A stretch of DNA of 64,000 bases. Source: Halichondria panicea. Lineage: Eukaryota; Porifera; Demospongiae; Suberitida; Halichondriidae. The stretch lies in NCBI RefSeq assembly GCF_963675165.1, contig NC_087390.1, forward strand, positions 5,866,250 through 5,930,249, written 5' to 3'. Position 1 is the first letter of the stretch; each line of letters opens with the position of its first letter. Both the position numbers and the translations under genes were made by a program. This document shows positions 54,271 to 64,000 of the stretch, in pieces. The notes beneath the pieces were generated by a model. That model ran no database searches. It saw nothing but the letters and a program-made list of their open reading frames with translations, and had not been told where the DNA came from.

Positions 54271-55626
54271 TTATGAGTTGTTTAGGTTGAATAGAGTTTG
54301 TGATATTCCTTCTAATCGTTTCTTCAAATCTTTTTTCTGTTGCTTGAGTTGCTCCTCAACTTCCAGGGCTTCTTTCAAGAGCTCGTCTATTCGAGTCGGA
54401 CAAAAGGTCTCAAAGGATTCACTCTCACTAACAGGGAGAGGAGGGAACACTGATCACAGGTCTAACGATAAAATGCTAGACATTATAGTTATACGGGCAT
54501 GAATGTTATAACAGTGTACCTCACCATAACGTAGGATAGCCATAGATATATACTGAATGCACATGATCTAACCAGGAGCACACATATCTGATAATTAGTC
54601 TTCATTGTTATAAAGTATACCGTTCTCAAGTAGCTAGTTACAATATTAGCTTTAGAAACAATGTTGCACAGACACTAATGCTACGCTTGACTCTTGAGAC
54701 CAAAACTGTACTAATACCTGATACACGGCAGACCATGTGTTGAACTTACAGCAATCCTTCCTTCCATTTGAGTAATAGATGTTTGAGCTCGTCCGACACA
54801 CGACCCATACACTCGGTCACACCCTCCACTCTCCTCACACCCTCACCGCCCACGGAGGCACTGTCTCCACTCCCAGCACTAACATCTATATACAGGATAA
54901 ACCACACAATACAATCAAGCCCTTTTTATACAACAAGCACAATCTGAGGGAAAATTGTTTTAGCTGTTATACGTGTGTACAAGAGGTGACCTTTGTTGAG
55001 GGTTGTCTTGTACATACAAACTGTTCATTTGGGACCTGGGTATCTGGCCTTTAATTATATCACAGTTGACTAGCTGTTAAAAGCTAGATATACTGCACAT
55101 TATTTAGCTGAGTAAAGCAATGTGATACATAGCATAGGATTAGGTACGGTAGAGCAGCACTTAAAAATTTCCACGAGTCCCTCACTTGAATCTCCCTCTC
55201 CGCCCATCACAGCAAACTGAACACTCTTTCTCTTCTTCCTGACTGGACTGGCACCATCTCCCGGGTAATTGGCAGACAGTTGAGTATCATCGTAGCTCCT
55301 ACAGCAGAAATATACCACACAATTACTTCCATTTATCACGTAGATAGTCATAATTCCCAGCAATTCATTAGCATAATGTAACCATAAATTTAGGTGTGAA
55401 AAAAGGCCTTGCATTAAACATAGAATTCGCTTTATCTGTAGATTAGAAAGAAACCATACAACCCCACCTAGTAACCTAAGGAGCACATGAGGAGATATGT
55501 GCTCCTGCTAGACTAGACATGATCATGTAATTACTTTAATGAACCACTTGAGCTGTCTGCCTGCTCTATGGGAGTATCAGTAGCTCCTCCACCAAGCTCT
55601 GTCTCCACCTCTTCAGTCAATGGCAT
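54271..55626 (-). CDS. Unrecognised small coiled-coil protein, 165 residues
   Basis: Four exons (minus): 55535-55626, 55186-55298, 54750-54885 and 54271-54427. Donors and acceptors (AAA/GTAATT, CAA/GTGAGG, GCT/GTAAGT) fit in phase to 165 residues. The N-terminal half is acidic and serine/glycine-rich (MPLTEEVETELGGG; YPGDGASPVRKKRKSVQF, a possible nuclear localisation signal). The middle segment ends DELKHLLLKWKEGLL. The last exon contains FCPTRIDELLKEALEVEEQL followed by a lysine-rich heptad region, a clear coiled coil, and ends LFNLNNS. The size and shape would suit a small subunit of a kinetochore, spindle or meiotic complex, but I cannot name one. It is divergently paired with the DNAJB6-like gene, 202 bases between start codons. 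Confidence 0.65.
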
Positions 55627-55696
55627 CCTGTGCAGTGCTCAGAAGCTCTTTAGCAAGTCAAAAGTACATGTAGTCTGTAACCAAGCAGTTGGACAA

Positions 55697-55716
55697 TGCG
55701 CATGCGCAATGCAAAT
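55697..55716. promoter_or_regulatory. Bidirectional promoter: NRF-1-type palindrome plus octamer
   Basis: TGCGCATGCGCA (55697-55708) is followed at once by ATGCAAAT (55709-55716), the POU octamer. They lie between the divergent start codons at 55626 and 55829. No TATA box is evident nearby. Confidence 0.5.
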
Positions 55717-55828
55717 TAAGTTTTTTCAAGGGAAAACCCCTTTTCCTATAGAAACTTCCAGCGTTTTTGTGGGATGAGAAACTGAAAGTACACAAGCGCA
55801 GCTAGCTAGCTAGAGAGAGAGCCTAGCT

Positions 55829-58544
55829 ATGGCTAAACGAGACGCCTGGGATGACATCTCTTATTATGAGCTACTTCAAGTAGAGCCAAATGCCTCCACA
55901 GATGACATCAAGAAGGCGTAAGACTCTTATGGAATGATTATGTTTACACGTACATGTCTAGTCTAGCGCCTGTACTGTAGTCTCAGATTGCTAAAGTCCT
56001 ACGTCAGGTTGTATTATGACAGCTGCCTTTATAGACGTAGACTAGAGCTAGATCTATTTATGTACGTAGCAACAGCTAGCTGTCCTGTTTTTAATAATTA
56101 ATTAGGGTGGATCTATAATAATTTTATTAATACTTAATTATGTGTTATGCGCACCCGTACCCCAGGTACAAGCGTATGGCCCTCAAGTGGCACCCGGACA
56201 AGAACCCCGACAGTGTGGAGGAGGCAGACAAAGTGTTTAAACTAGTGGCCCAGGCCTACGAGGTTCTGTCAGATCGTGAGTGTGGCTACTATTATTGCCA
56301 GTGAAGTGGATCAACTGGCTTGAACAGTACCGGATGTGTAAACGTCCTAAAAACTATCACTATCACTTTGCTAACTCGGACCCCTCTCTGTCCACACCCA
56401 CACCTACTAAATCAACATCCGGTGCCGTACATATCAGTTGACCCAGTGAAGCTAGCTATGTGTAATAATAATAATAATATTAGCAGCCAGCCGATAGAAA
56501 GTTTCCATTCCGTTTACGTAATACGTGCGTAGTATGCTGATACGGCACAAATATAAACAATAAACATTATATCCCGTTGCTACGTTGTTGCCAAGTGCAA
56601 TATAAAGCATATTGCACTGCTGAAAGTCATATTGCACTGACCGCAAAGTCATATTGCACTGACCGCAAAACGCCCCTCTGGCAATTAGACAGACAATTAA
56701 ATTAAAATTAAATTAATATGCATGAGAAATAACAAGTATCAAAGTATGTCCAGCCATGCAGGAATGAATGTTCAGCACTGCTGGAGTTTCTTCTTGCAAC
56801 CATGCAGGTTTTAAAATTGTCCAAGATTCATTTTGTGGAAGATTCTGTGTTCCTAGATCGACCTAGTCCTCGACATCGTGATGCATGTCAATTCTGCTTC
56901 ACCGTAGCACTAGAAGTGGCTCTTTTTGCTGGGGGCATGAGCTGTTTTGCAGCAGTGTAGAAGCGAGCTTTCTTGGCTTGGTTATGAGGCCGAGCGTAGA
57001 CCAGCAGCTAATACCATGTATTCACTGAGTAGTGGGGTGGGGCTGTTTCTTTGCAGCAGTAAGTGGGGCGGCGCTGTTTTGCAGCACCAGAAGTGGGGTG
57101 GGGCTGTTTTACAGATTTCAGTTGAAACTCCAACAATTTTGTGTCAAGCCATTCGTCGGTCATGCCAATCTTATACGCTGCAGATACTGGCGTCTAGAAG
57201 AGAGAAGAGATGGAGCTGTGTCTAGAGTTGTCTCTGTCTTTTTTTGTGCTGTTTATATTGTGTTACTAGGACAGTGTTATGTTGCTATGCCCTCGGGATA
57301 TAAACTAGTTATAACACGTGCACTCGGGCTGCATGGCATATATTGCACTCAGCCCTCGGGGCTGGCGCCCTCGTGCTTCAGTGCAATATATTCCATACAT
57401 CCCTCGTGCCCGTGTTATAACTATAACATAAAGTACGCTCAGCGGTTTTTTTTTCCATTGTTAAATTTACTCTGGCTACACCCATGCAGCTCTGTATGCA
57501 GCTACTGTGAACTTTTGCAGCAGCTAGCTGTTCGATTATAGCTAGCTAGCTAGCCTTTTATAACAGAGATAGCTAACGTCCTTTTTGGCTGAGAAAGTTG
57601 TGAATGGTTCGTTTTATGTCTTTGTTGTAGATCTGGAGCTAGGCTTACAGCTAGACATAGCCATAGCCAAGGAACTAGTCCAGCCTATGATACTCGAGAT
57701 GACTAGGATAGTCTCTTTGTGTTGCTTACAACAGTTTCTGCAAAATGTACTTACAACGTGCAACGATAAATTGCAACGCTTTTACTACGGTGTCAAAATC
57801 TGAAATGTAAAACGACGCACTACGTAAACGGAACGGGAGCTTTATATTGACCAGTACTGTATGCCCCAATAAGTGGTATATACCAAGTACTTGAGTGGCG
57901 TTCGTTTTAATTGAGACAAGTATAATTCCTTTTGCCTAGATACCTTGGGTTAAGGTTTGCCAAGATTTTAGAACATACAATAGCTAGTTCTAAATGGCCT
58001 TGAAAGCTTCACCATTAATTTGAGTCTTCAGCTGAGATGATGAATGAAATTATTATATTTATTGAAGCCAAAAATTGTGCATTTTGCCCAATTTTATAGC
58101 CTTACTTCCTCAATTAAATCCCGCGATTTCAATGGAGACTGTACATGTCTCGAATATTTGCGATACAGAAGAATGTGACATGATAGCCACTCGCATCATT
58201 TTTAGCACTACAATATCGTATATAATTATTGATGATTATGTTCTCTCCCTGCAGCTCAAAAGCGTGATGTATATGACAGATATGGGAAGGAGGGGCTTCA
58301 GGATGGTGGGGGTAAGTTATCCTCATTCACAATGCGTTCCCTTCGACTAGTTGACAATGCAATGTAATCGTAAAGCATACTCAGCAGTAATTTTATAGCC
58401 ATAATTTTAGTAGCTTATAAGCATAGAATGATAATTATGTGTTTCATAATGTACAGTAGCCAGTATTAATTCAATGCTCCCCCCCCCCCCCCCCACCAAC
58501 ACATCCACACCCACCCACCCACACACACACACACACACACATCC

Positions 58545-58588
<44 letters not shown>

Positions 58589-59773
58589 GGTGGAGGTCAT
58601 GGATTCCACTTCACATCTGCAAACGACATTTTCGAGCAATTTTTTGGAACAAACGATCCATTTGCAGATTTTGGTTCCATGTTTGGTGGTGGTGGTGGTC
58701 AGTCCAATAGAGGTGGCGGTGGTTTCTTTGGAGGGTTTGGAGGATTCGGAGGATTTGGTGTCGATTTTGGGGATGGTTTTGGTGACGGTGGAAGCAGTTT
58801 CGCTACGTGAGTTATAAAAATAATCATAACTGTCAACATTGTGGTTATTATTTTGTTTGCTGTATGCTTTCACTATGGACTTGCTTATTGGCTATTACCA
58901 AGGGCGTATAAAAGAAGAGAGAGCATGCAACTCTATATAGTTCAAACGTGGGCAGATGAATGTGCATGACTGTGCATGAAATGCTAAAAAAATATACATT
59001 TCTATTTTTAGCACTTTATGCAAATGCACACATTCCTCCGCCCACGTTTGAACTCTGCTAGCTACGTGTACTGATAGTGGAGTTGCATGCCCTCTCTTTA
59101 TACTTGTGTAATAATTTCAAGGATTGATCATTACCTTATGGACCAATTAGATTGCAGAATTCTACTGCATTGGGATTCGCCATGCACATCAATGCACTCC
59201 AGTTTCTTACAACAGCAATGCAAGCTAATAGGGCTGTGGGCGGTGCTTTAGGTTGAATCAGTCTGCATCTTCGTATCAGAGGAGGTACGACAGGCTGGAG
59301 TAATTACGTTTGATTGATTACATACCGTTCACGTATAGGCCTAGGTTTATTAATGCTGAGTCAGCTAATCAAGTAGAAAATCAAGTGTAATTGATCCTAC
59401 ATGCAGTACCTCCTCTGGTTATACTGTAACAACGGTGCAATCATTTGGTGTCTGACCACAATAAGCAATATATGTGTGTCCAACTAGGTCACTAAATTAA
59501 TCGTATATTAATTTTAATCTCACATTAATTTTAATTAGTATGCTTGTTATGGAAAGAAGTTTCTGGTAATCACAAACTTCATTCTTGGCTGCCTAGCAAC
59601 AAAGTTATAATTAGCAAATTAACCTGTGGAACTGGTTTCAGTTAGACATCTAACATTCTTAGAGCACTTAGTTAGGGTTCAATCTAGAACACTTAACAAG
59701 AGTCCACTCACCACTATGCATCTGGCCCAATCAAGGGTTCTAACATACCCCCACATGCACACACACTCCTCCC

Positions 59774-59807
<34 letters not shown>

Positions 59808-60422
59808 CTCCCACACATACACACACACCTCCCACACACACACAAACTCCTCCCCCCCCCCCACACACACACACAGTTTCAGCAGTGGCAGTGGTAGTGG
59901 GGGGTTAACGAGCATGTCATCTTCTCAAACATACTCTCGAGGCGGAAAAACCATCACCAAGAAAACGTACGTCAGTCAGTACTGTGTTATTGACCTTCTG
60001 CCTAGATTCCATGTGCTTCGTGGCCTTTAGAGCAGCCTAGATTATATATTGTGGTCTGTGGGGTGCATGTCAAAGGTGAGACTGTGATGATATGCTGCAA
60101 AGAATTTGTGTTTTCCTGGGATTATCATGATGTTCATTATCTGTGATGACTCCTATGTAAACAGTAGCTCCCTTTTTTTGAGGTGACTATTTTAATTAGG
60201 ATTTAGAGATGGATGCCTGTTATTATTATTATCACATTGCATTGCTCTCACACACCATGCATTTTACACAGTTCTACACAGAATGGAGTGAAAACTGTGG
60301 AAGAATTTGAAAATGGGCAACTCGTGTCTAAAACTGTTAATGGTCAAGCAATGGCTGTCGAAGGAGGAGAAATACCTGCTATAAGCATCGGATCTAAAAA
60401 GAGCTCGAAACGAACAAAATAG
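55829..60422 (+). CDS. DNAJB6-like J-domain co-chaperone
   Basis: Type B (class II) J protein that recruits and stimulates Hsp70; human DNAJB6 and DNAJB2 suppress aggregation. Exons: 55829-55917, 56166-56275, 58255-58311, 58587-58806, 59877-59966 and 60272-60422, total 717 nt, 238 residues, all phases closing. The J domain spans about residues 10-75, with KWHPDKNP carrying the HPD triad at 39-41 and YEVLSD. A G/F-rich region follows ([20 protein letters not shown]) with the family motif [13 protein letters not shown]. Then a short serine-rich stretch ([15 protein letters not shown]) and the conserved C-terminal segment TITKKT...[21 protein letters not shown]. It ends in a lysine-rich tail (KKSSKRTK), resembling the short nuclear isoform of DNAJB6 (241 residues). 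Introns 3 and 4 end in CA microsatellites, and intron 2 holds a 1.3-kb element. Confidence 0.9.
56503..57839. mobile_element. 1.3-kb inverted-repeat element in intron 2 of the DNAJB6-like gene
   Basis: Left terminus CCATTCCGTTTACGTAATAC and right terminus with GCACTACGTAAACGGAACGG are near reverse complements. Internally, 56700-57435 is the reverse complement of RhoBTB intron 10 sequence (5290-5850 in copy B): shared blocks include TTTGTGGAAGATTCTGTGTT and ACAGTGTTATGTTGCTATGC. No transposase frame is seen, so it is non-autonomous. Confidence 0.65.
57286..57430. repeat. Palindromic block within the 1.3-kb element
   Basis: GTTATAACACGTGCACTCGG with CATGGCATATATTGCACTCA on the left is mirrored on the right by TGCAATATATTCCATACATC and GTGCCCGTGTTATAACTATA. 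The RhoBTB introns carry only one arm. Confidence 0.6.
58470..58586. repeat. C-run and CA microsatellite ending at the exon 4 acceptor of the DNAJB6-like gene
   Basis: A run of C, then CACCCACA and CA units, ends directly in ACACAG/TTGGTGG, the 3' splice site of exon 4. No other pyrimidine tract is available. Confidence 0.85.
58900..59108. mobile_element. Foldback MITE in intron 4 of the DNAJB6-like gene
   Basis: Left arm AGAGAGAGCATGCAACTCTA with GTTCAAACGTGGGC; right arm GCCCACGTTTGAAC and GAGTTGCATGCCCTCTCTTT in reverse complement. Confidence 0.7.
59273..59422. mobile_element. Second foldback MITE in intron 4 of the DNAJB6-like gene
   Basis: TATCAGAGGAGGTAC on the left pairs with GTACCTCCTCTGGTTATA on the right, about 150 bases apart. 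Inner arms (AATTACGTTTGATTGATTAC and AATCAAGTGTAATTGATC) also pair. Confidence 0.6.
59750..59876. repeat. CA microsatellite ending at the exon 5 acceptor of the DNAJB6-like gene
   Basis: CA units with CTCCCACA and one C-run end directly in ACACAG/TTTCAGC, the 3' splice site of exon 5. Confidence 0.85.
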
Positions 60423-60604
60423 AAACTGTAAACTGTGACTGTGTAGTTACTATAATCTGTTTTTGTTTAACGGCAGTTTAGACTTATGGCTTAGTACAAT
60501 AGTTTAGAAGTACACAAACACATCTGTTCCTTATGAACTTTAATTATAAGATGCTTATCAAAAGAGTCTTCCCTGTGTATAAACTTTGTGGGCTGAAGTC
60601 CTAT

Positions 60605-60610
60605 AATAAA
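60605..60610 (+). terminator. Possible polyadenylation signal of the DNAJB6-like gene
   Basis: AATAAA 183 bases after the stop codon, in the 310-base spacer before the next gene. It is the only canonical hexamer I saw there. Confidence 0.4.
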
Positions 60611-60732
60611 GTGCCACTAATGATATTCATTAGCCCGCTAATTGTAAAATCCACGTGTAGCTATCTTGTCTTTCATAACCTGTATAATACCTGTAGACTT
60701 GTTATTGAACATAAGTTAGATTTAGCAGCAAA

Positions 60733-63058
60733 ATGGCCCGTGAAGCTGCTATGTGTATCCCACTAAACTGCAGAGGCCTGCAAGTGCTAGGGTTTCCTAT
60801 CAAAGATAAGATCTTCCTTAGCGTACATCAGCTAGCTATTGAATTGTGGAAAGCATACGACACTCCCCGAGTTTCGGTGCAAAGAAAAATCAACGATCTA
60901 GGGATTAAAATTGTGATCAGCGATCGAAGCATGATACGTCTGTTACGTGCTGCAGGAATAATAGAGAACTTCAGAGCCACAATGATACTGCTCAGAGATG
61001 CTGAGATATTGTGTGATGCTCTAGACTACTCCAGGAAGAAACGAGGACTCGCGAAGCATGCATTGCAATCCAAACACAAACCTGGAGAGAGGTCAACACG
61101 CCGTGAGGAGCTAAGTGCGAAGAAATTCACAGAAAAATTCACCAGCCTCTACGATGTGGATGTTTTGCAAGCACATTCTGTCGACAGCGTTTCCTTGACG
61201 AGATCTCAAATTGAACCACAACATGATAATCATGACCGAGAGTGTTCATCATTTAGAGACACACTTTCACCTGATCTTCACTTGGAACTTCATATAGACA
61301 CTCTTCTTGTTGCAAATGAGCCTGTCATTCTGGGAGAAGATCCTTATGAAGAAATAAAACTGGTGTCATTAGAAGCTTGGAAATTGTCCATTCATCGTTC
61401 TATGGATTTGCCGCCTCAGCTCCATCTTTATCATTCGCCGACAAATCAACCAATTAGATTACAGACAAGTAAATTCATGCACACAGAAGCAAGCTACGAA
61501 GAAGATACCTATAAACCGCTAAGTTCACCAAATACGGAAACTAGTGAATTTGACGAAATTTATTCGTCTCCGAGCACAAGATCAGGACATCCCTCAAGAA
61601 GCTCTGACACACCCGAGCGATTTCTGTACCTCCAGGGCAGCAGCAGCGATTCTGAAGAGGACATTAGCAGAGAGGTCAAAGTTCACGGAGGGACTTTTCC
61701 ATTGATTGATTCTGACGAGAGGACATTTAATTATGGTGGTACGAGTACTTGTATATCGATGATTGTACCGTATAGCGCAAAATGTTCGAGGGGCTTAATT
61801 TTCGCGGATTTCGTGGGTTAGAATTCTATACAAAAATTAAGTCCACGAAAAGTGTTCTTTAATTAGAATTACCTGCTTTCGTGCAAATATTTAAAGGCGT
61901 GGCTTCCGGTAAGCAGTCATCCCGCGAACATTGTGCAACGAAATGGTTTTTAGAGGCCAATCCACGAAATATAAGTGCCTCGAAAATTTCGCGCTATACG
62001 GTATCTAAGCTAGACTTTAGTTGCTATTTGCGTACCATAATAATTAATTCCTAGATATTTGATACAAGATTATAATTAATAAACTTAATTTCTCCAAACG
62101 TTTTCCGTTACAAGATTGTATATGTAAAATTATTCACCTTGTTATTCTTTCTTTCTGACAACTGGGTGAAAAACATTAGGGACGATATACTAAGCAGATC
62201 TAAAGTATACCGATGATGCCTGTACTTGTGTAAATTACTTATGATTATTATACTGTTTTTGTTCTCACTGCAGACAAGCATCCTTCCAAGCGCATAGTGG
62301 GTACCAAGCTGAGACACTTTGCACAAACGTCGTCACCACGGACAATTGCCAATGACCCCTCCCCCAACTCTCTCTCCATACCTAGTGCAACTCAAATCCC
62401 TTCCACTTCACGAATTGAGCCGACCATCGTGACTGGAAAAAAAAAGAGAGGCCGTCCACCGAAAGTGAAACATCCAAGACCGACAGCACTCAGCACATTT
62501 GCAACCAAGAAACGTCCAATCAGTCGAACTCCGACCCCCCTCGAGGATGGTGATAGACAATTAAGAAGAATGGGCGAATTTCAAGGGGAGCCTCCTTCAT
62601 TAAGAGCTGATATTGACAAACAGACTGAAGTTACCAAACGTCAAGCGCCGTCTTTGCTACAACTATCCACTGCTCATAACTTATACACTGACTCAACGAA
62701 CACGCCCGCTAATTCAGTTTTGGACGATGATATCGGTTCTGTCGCAAGTGTATCGACCAATAGCTCGGGTCAAAGGTCATCTACAAGGGTCACCAGACGT
62801 ACTAGAGCGAGTGAAAAAGAAAAACAGGCTCCGTTTAGATTCAACGATTTGTTTAATTTCTACCCCCCAAAACTTATAGTTCGAGACGGTGAATTGGTAC
62901 CCGAGCAAAGCCTCTCTGTAAAACATATGGATAGAGTTTCAATAAGCAATCTCCCTGAGTCACATCCGTTCATGAATTGGCGGGTGGGGGAACCCGTGTC
63001 TGAGAACGAGGAGGAGTCAAGTAAGAACAACAGTCGGAAGCGAAAAACTTTTACATAA
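60733..63058 (+). CDS. SKI/DACH-like domain protein with AT-hook
   Basis: Two exons, 60733-61735 and 62274-63058, joined in phase 1 (TATG/GTGGTA, CTGCAG/ACAAGC), give 595 residues. Residues about 10-105 resemble the SKI/SNO/DAC domain: RGLQVLGFPIKDKIFLSVHQ corresponds to the start of that fold, and ILLRDAEILCDAL matches the end (compare DAE.LC.AL in Ski). The rest of exon 1 is polar, with an acidic serine cluster (SSSDSEEDIS). Exon 2 contains KKKRGRPPK, a canonical AT-hook, at about 390-398, then a basic region, and near the C terminus FRFNDLFNFYPPKLIV. I infer a nuclear chromatin or transcription factor, possibly similar to SKIDA1-type proteins. The domain call is from pattern memory. A MITE sits in the intron, so the exon 1 frame reads on into it before stopping at 61821. 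Confidence 0.65.
61766..62003. mobile_element. Foldback MITE in the intron of the SKI/DACH-like gene
   Basis: Starts TACCGTATAGCGCAAAATGT and ends TTTCGCGCTATACGGTA, inverted repeats of about 26 bases, total 238. Internal TTCGAGG and TTCGCGGATT motifs make it the same family as the intron 3 and intron 8 elements of the RhoBTB genes. Confidence 0.8.
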
Positions 63059-63293
63059 ATCTTTTTTGTATAATACTTTCTATATGTGGCACTCCTCTGC
63101 AATCTCTTGTATTTGTATAATTATAATCATCCATCATGCATATGCTTATGCTTAATTGCCTCTAATTATAAGCACTGCAACATGCATGCCTTTATTATCG
63201 CTAAGCATAACATTTTTTGTTTATGAAAATGACGACCAATACCATGAAGGGTGCACTTAGAAACAATAATTAATTTCATAATTAAATGTTCAA

Positions 63294-64000
63294 TCAGTGT
63301 GTTTGTAATGGGGGGTCAAAGTGCACTGTTCTAGGAGGTGTGGCTTGCATTTGCCGTCCTGGGATGTGACGAGGGGTCGGGGTGGGTGTGGGTACCGGGG
63401 GAGTGTCCAGGAGGGAGTGTCCAGCTACCCCTGCAATTAGGAAAACAATAACATCATAATTATTGAACTCCACTCAAATTTTGCATGGACAGACAGTAAA
63501 TTATTGCTACTAGTACGGTACCTGATTCATGTGATGTGAAGCAAGAGCTTGTTTCTGATTCTCTGAAATTAGCCACTTTTATGTTTGGCTGCAGGAAAAA
63601 ATCAGCAACAGCTAGAGCAATGCTTATAGATCAAGTATAGGCTAAGACTGATTTAGGGGCAGTTCCTAACACACAATGCATGTGTGGTGTGCCTATAACA
63701 AAAGGCTCGCTGTATAGAATTGCTGAGCACAACGTACCAGTGCTTGTCTTGACTTTTGTCCATGGTTCTGTATGTAGAAGACAAACTATAGTACAACCAA
63801 CACAGCTCTTCTCTCACTCTTGTAGATACCTAGCTAGTCTAAGAATGAGGCTAACTATAATTATAACAAGTCGAACGGAAGCTTTCAGATTTTACTAAAG
63901 TAGTTGTGACTTACGGCGTATCCGACTGCTGCATGGTGGAGAGAGGTGGCTTGTCTCTGGAGACTGTGTCTCACATAGAACTCATCTCTCAGAGCGTGGA
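63294..64000 (-). CDS. 3' end of an unrecognised gene (runs off the right edge)
   Basis: Three exons fit in phase on the minus strand: 63915-64000 (partial, encoding HALRDEFYVRHSLQRQATSL and ending GYA before GTAAGT), 63522-63588 (PNIKVANFRESETSSCF) and 63294-63430 (ending PRTVHFDPPLQTH). The last exon has a proline/threonine run (TPPVPTPTPTPRH). No domain is recognisable. It converges with the SKI/DACH-like gene, stop codons 236 bases apart. Confidence 0.55.

Noticed and set aside
57032-57541. 169-residue plus-strand frame in DNAJB6 intron 2
   Set aside because: It lies within a repeat element shared with RhoBTB introns, shows no domain and has no support from splice sites.
62613-62879. Second plus-strand frame overlapping exon 2 of the SKI/DACH-like gene
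   Set aside because: Shadow frame of a real coding exon.

Overview
This is eukaryotic nuclear DNA from an intron-rich, compact animal genome. Introns are mostly 60-1000 bases, GT-AG sites fit in phase, and neighbouring genes are only a few hundred bases apart. The fused GTPase plus double-BTB architecture, the abundance of short inverted-repeat elements and the AT-rich spacers suggest an early-branching metazoan such as a demosponge (Amphimedon-like). That assignment is inference. A run of 200 N inside a GA repeat shows a draft scaffold.

Positions 1 to about 48600 hold a head-to-tail tandem array of RhoBTB genes, all on the minus strand. I assembled an 11-exon model whose intron phases close in every copy. 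There are eight genes, called A to H from left to right. A runs off the left edge, B to H are complete (605-613 residues), and a broken last-exon relic of a ninth copy marks the right border. Each protein has a Rho-type GTPase domain, a proline-rich linker, a first BTB domain interrupted by an insert, a second BTB domain and a C-terminal region. Exons 1-6 fall into two subtypes: type 1 (A, B, C, E, F) and type 2 (D, G, H). The copies are mosaics of one another. Only about 300-480 bases separate one gene's start codon from the stop codon of the next gene upstream, and a perfect CRE palindrome lies in each of these spacers. Introns carry a 72-bp minisatellite (1 to 23 units), TA-flanked MITEs, a 16-bp repeat and CA microsatellites that directly form 3' splice sites.

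Positions 48600-54100 hold a proline iminopeptidase-like gene (minus, 7 exons) with two apparent 1-base deletions. Its largest intron contains an unrelated two-exon plus-strand gene for a type II membrane protein with a repetitive coiled-coil stalk and a cysteine-rich tip. Positions 54271-60422 hold a divergent pair sharing a 200-bp promoter: an unrecognised 165-residue coiled-coil protein (minus) and a DNAJB6-like co-chaperone (plus, 6 exons, 238 residues). Positions 60733-63058 encode a two-exon protein with a SKI/DACH-like domain and an AT-hook. The 3' end of another minus-strand gene reaches the right edge.

I found no operons, CRISPR arrays, rRNA or convincing tRNA genes. The most notable items are the RhoBTB expansion with altered nucleotide-binding residues, a MITE inserted at a splice donor whose target duplication rebuilt the GT, CA-repeat 3' splice sites in two unrelated genes, and the nested repetitive membrane-protein gene.
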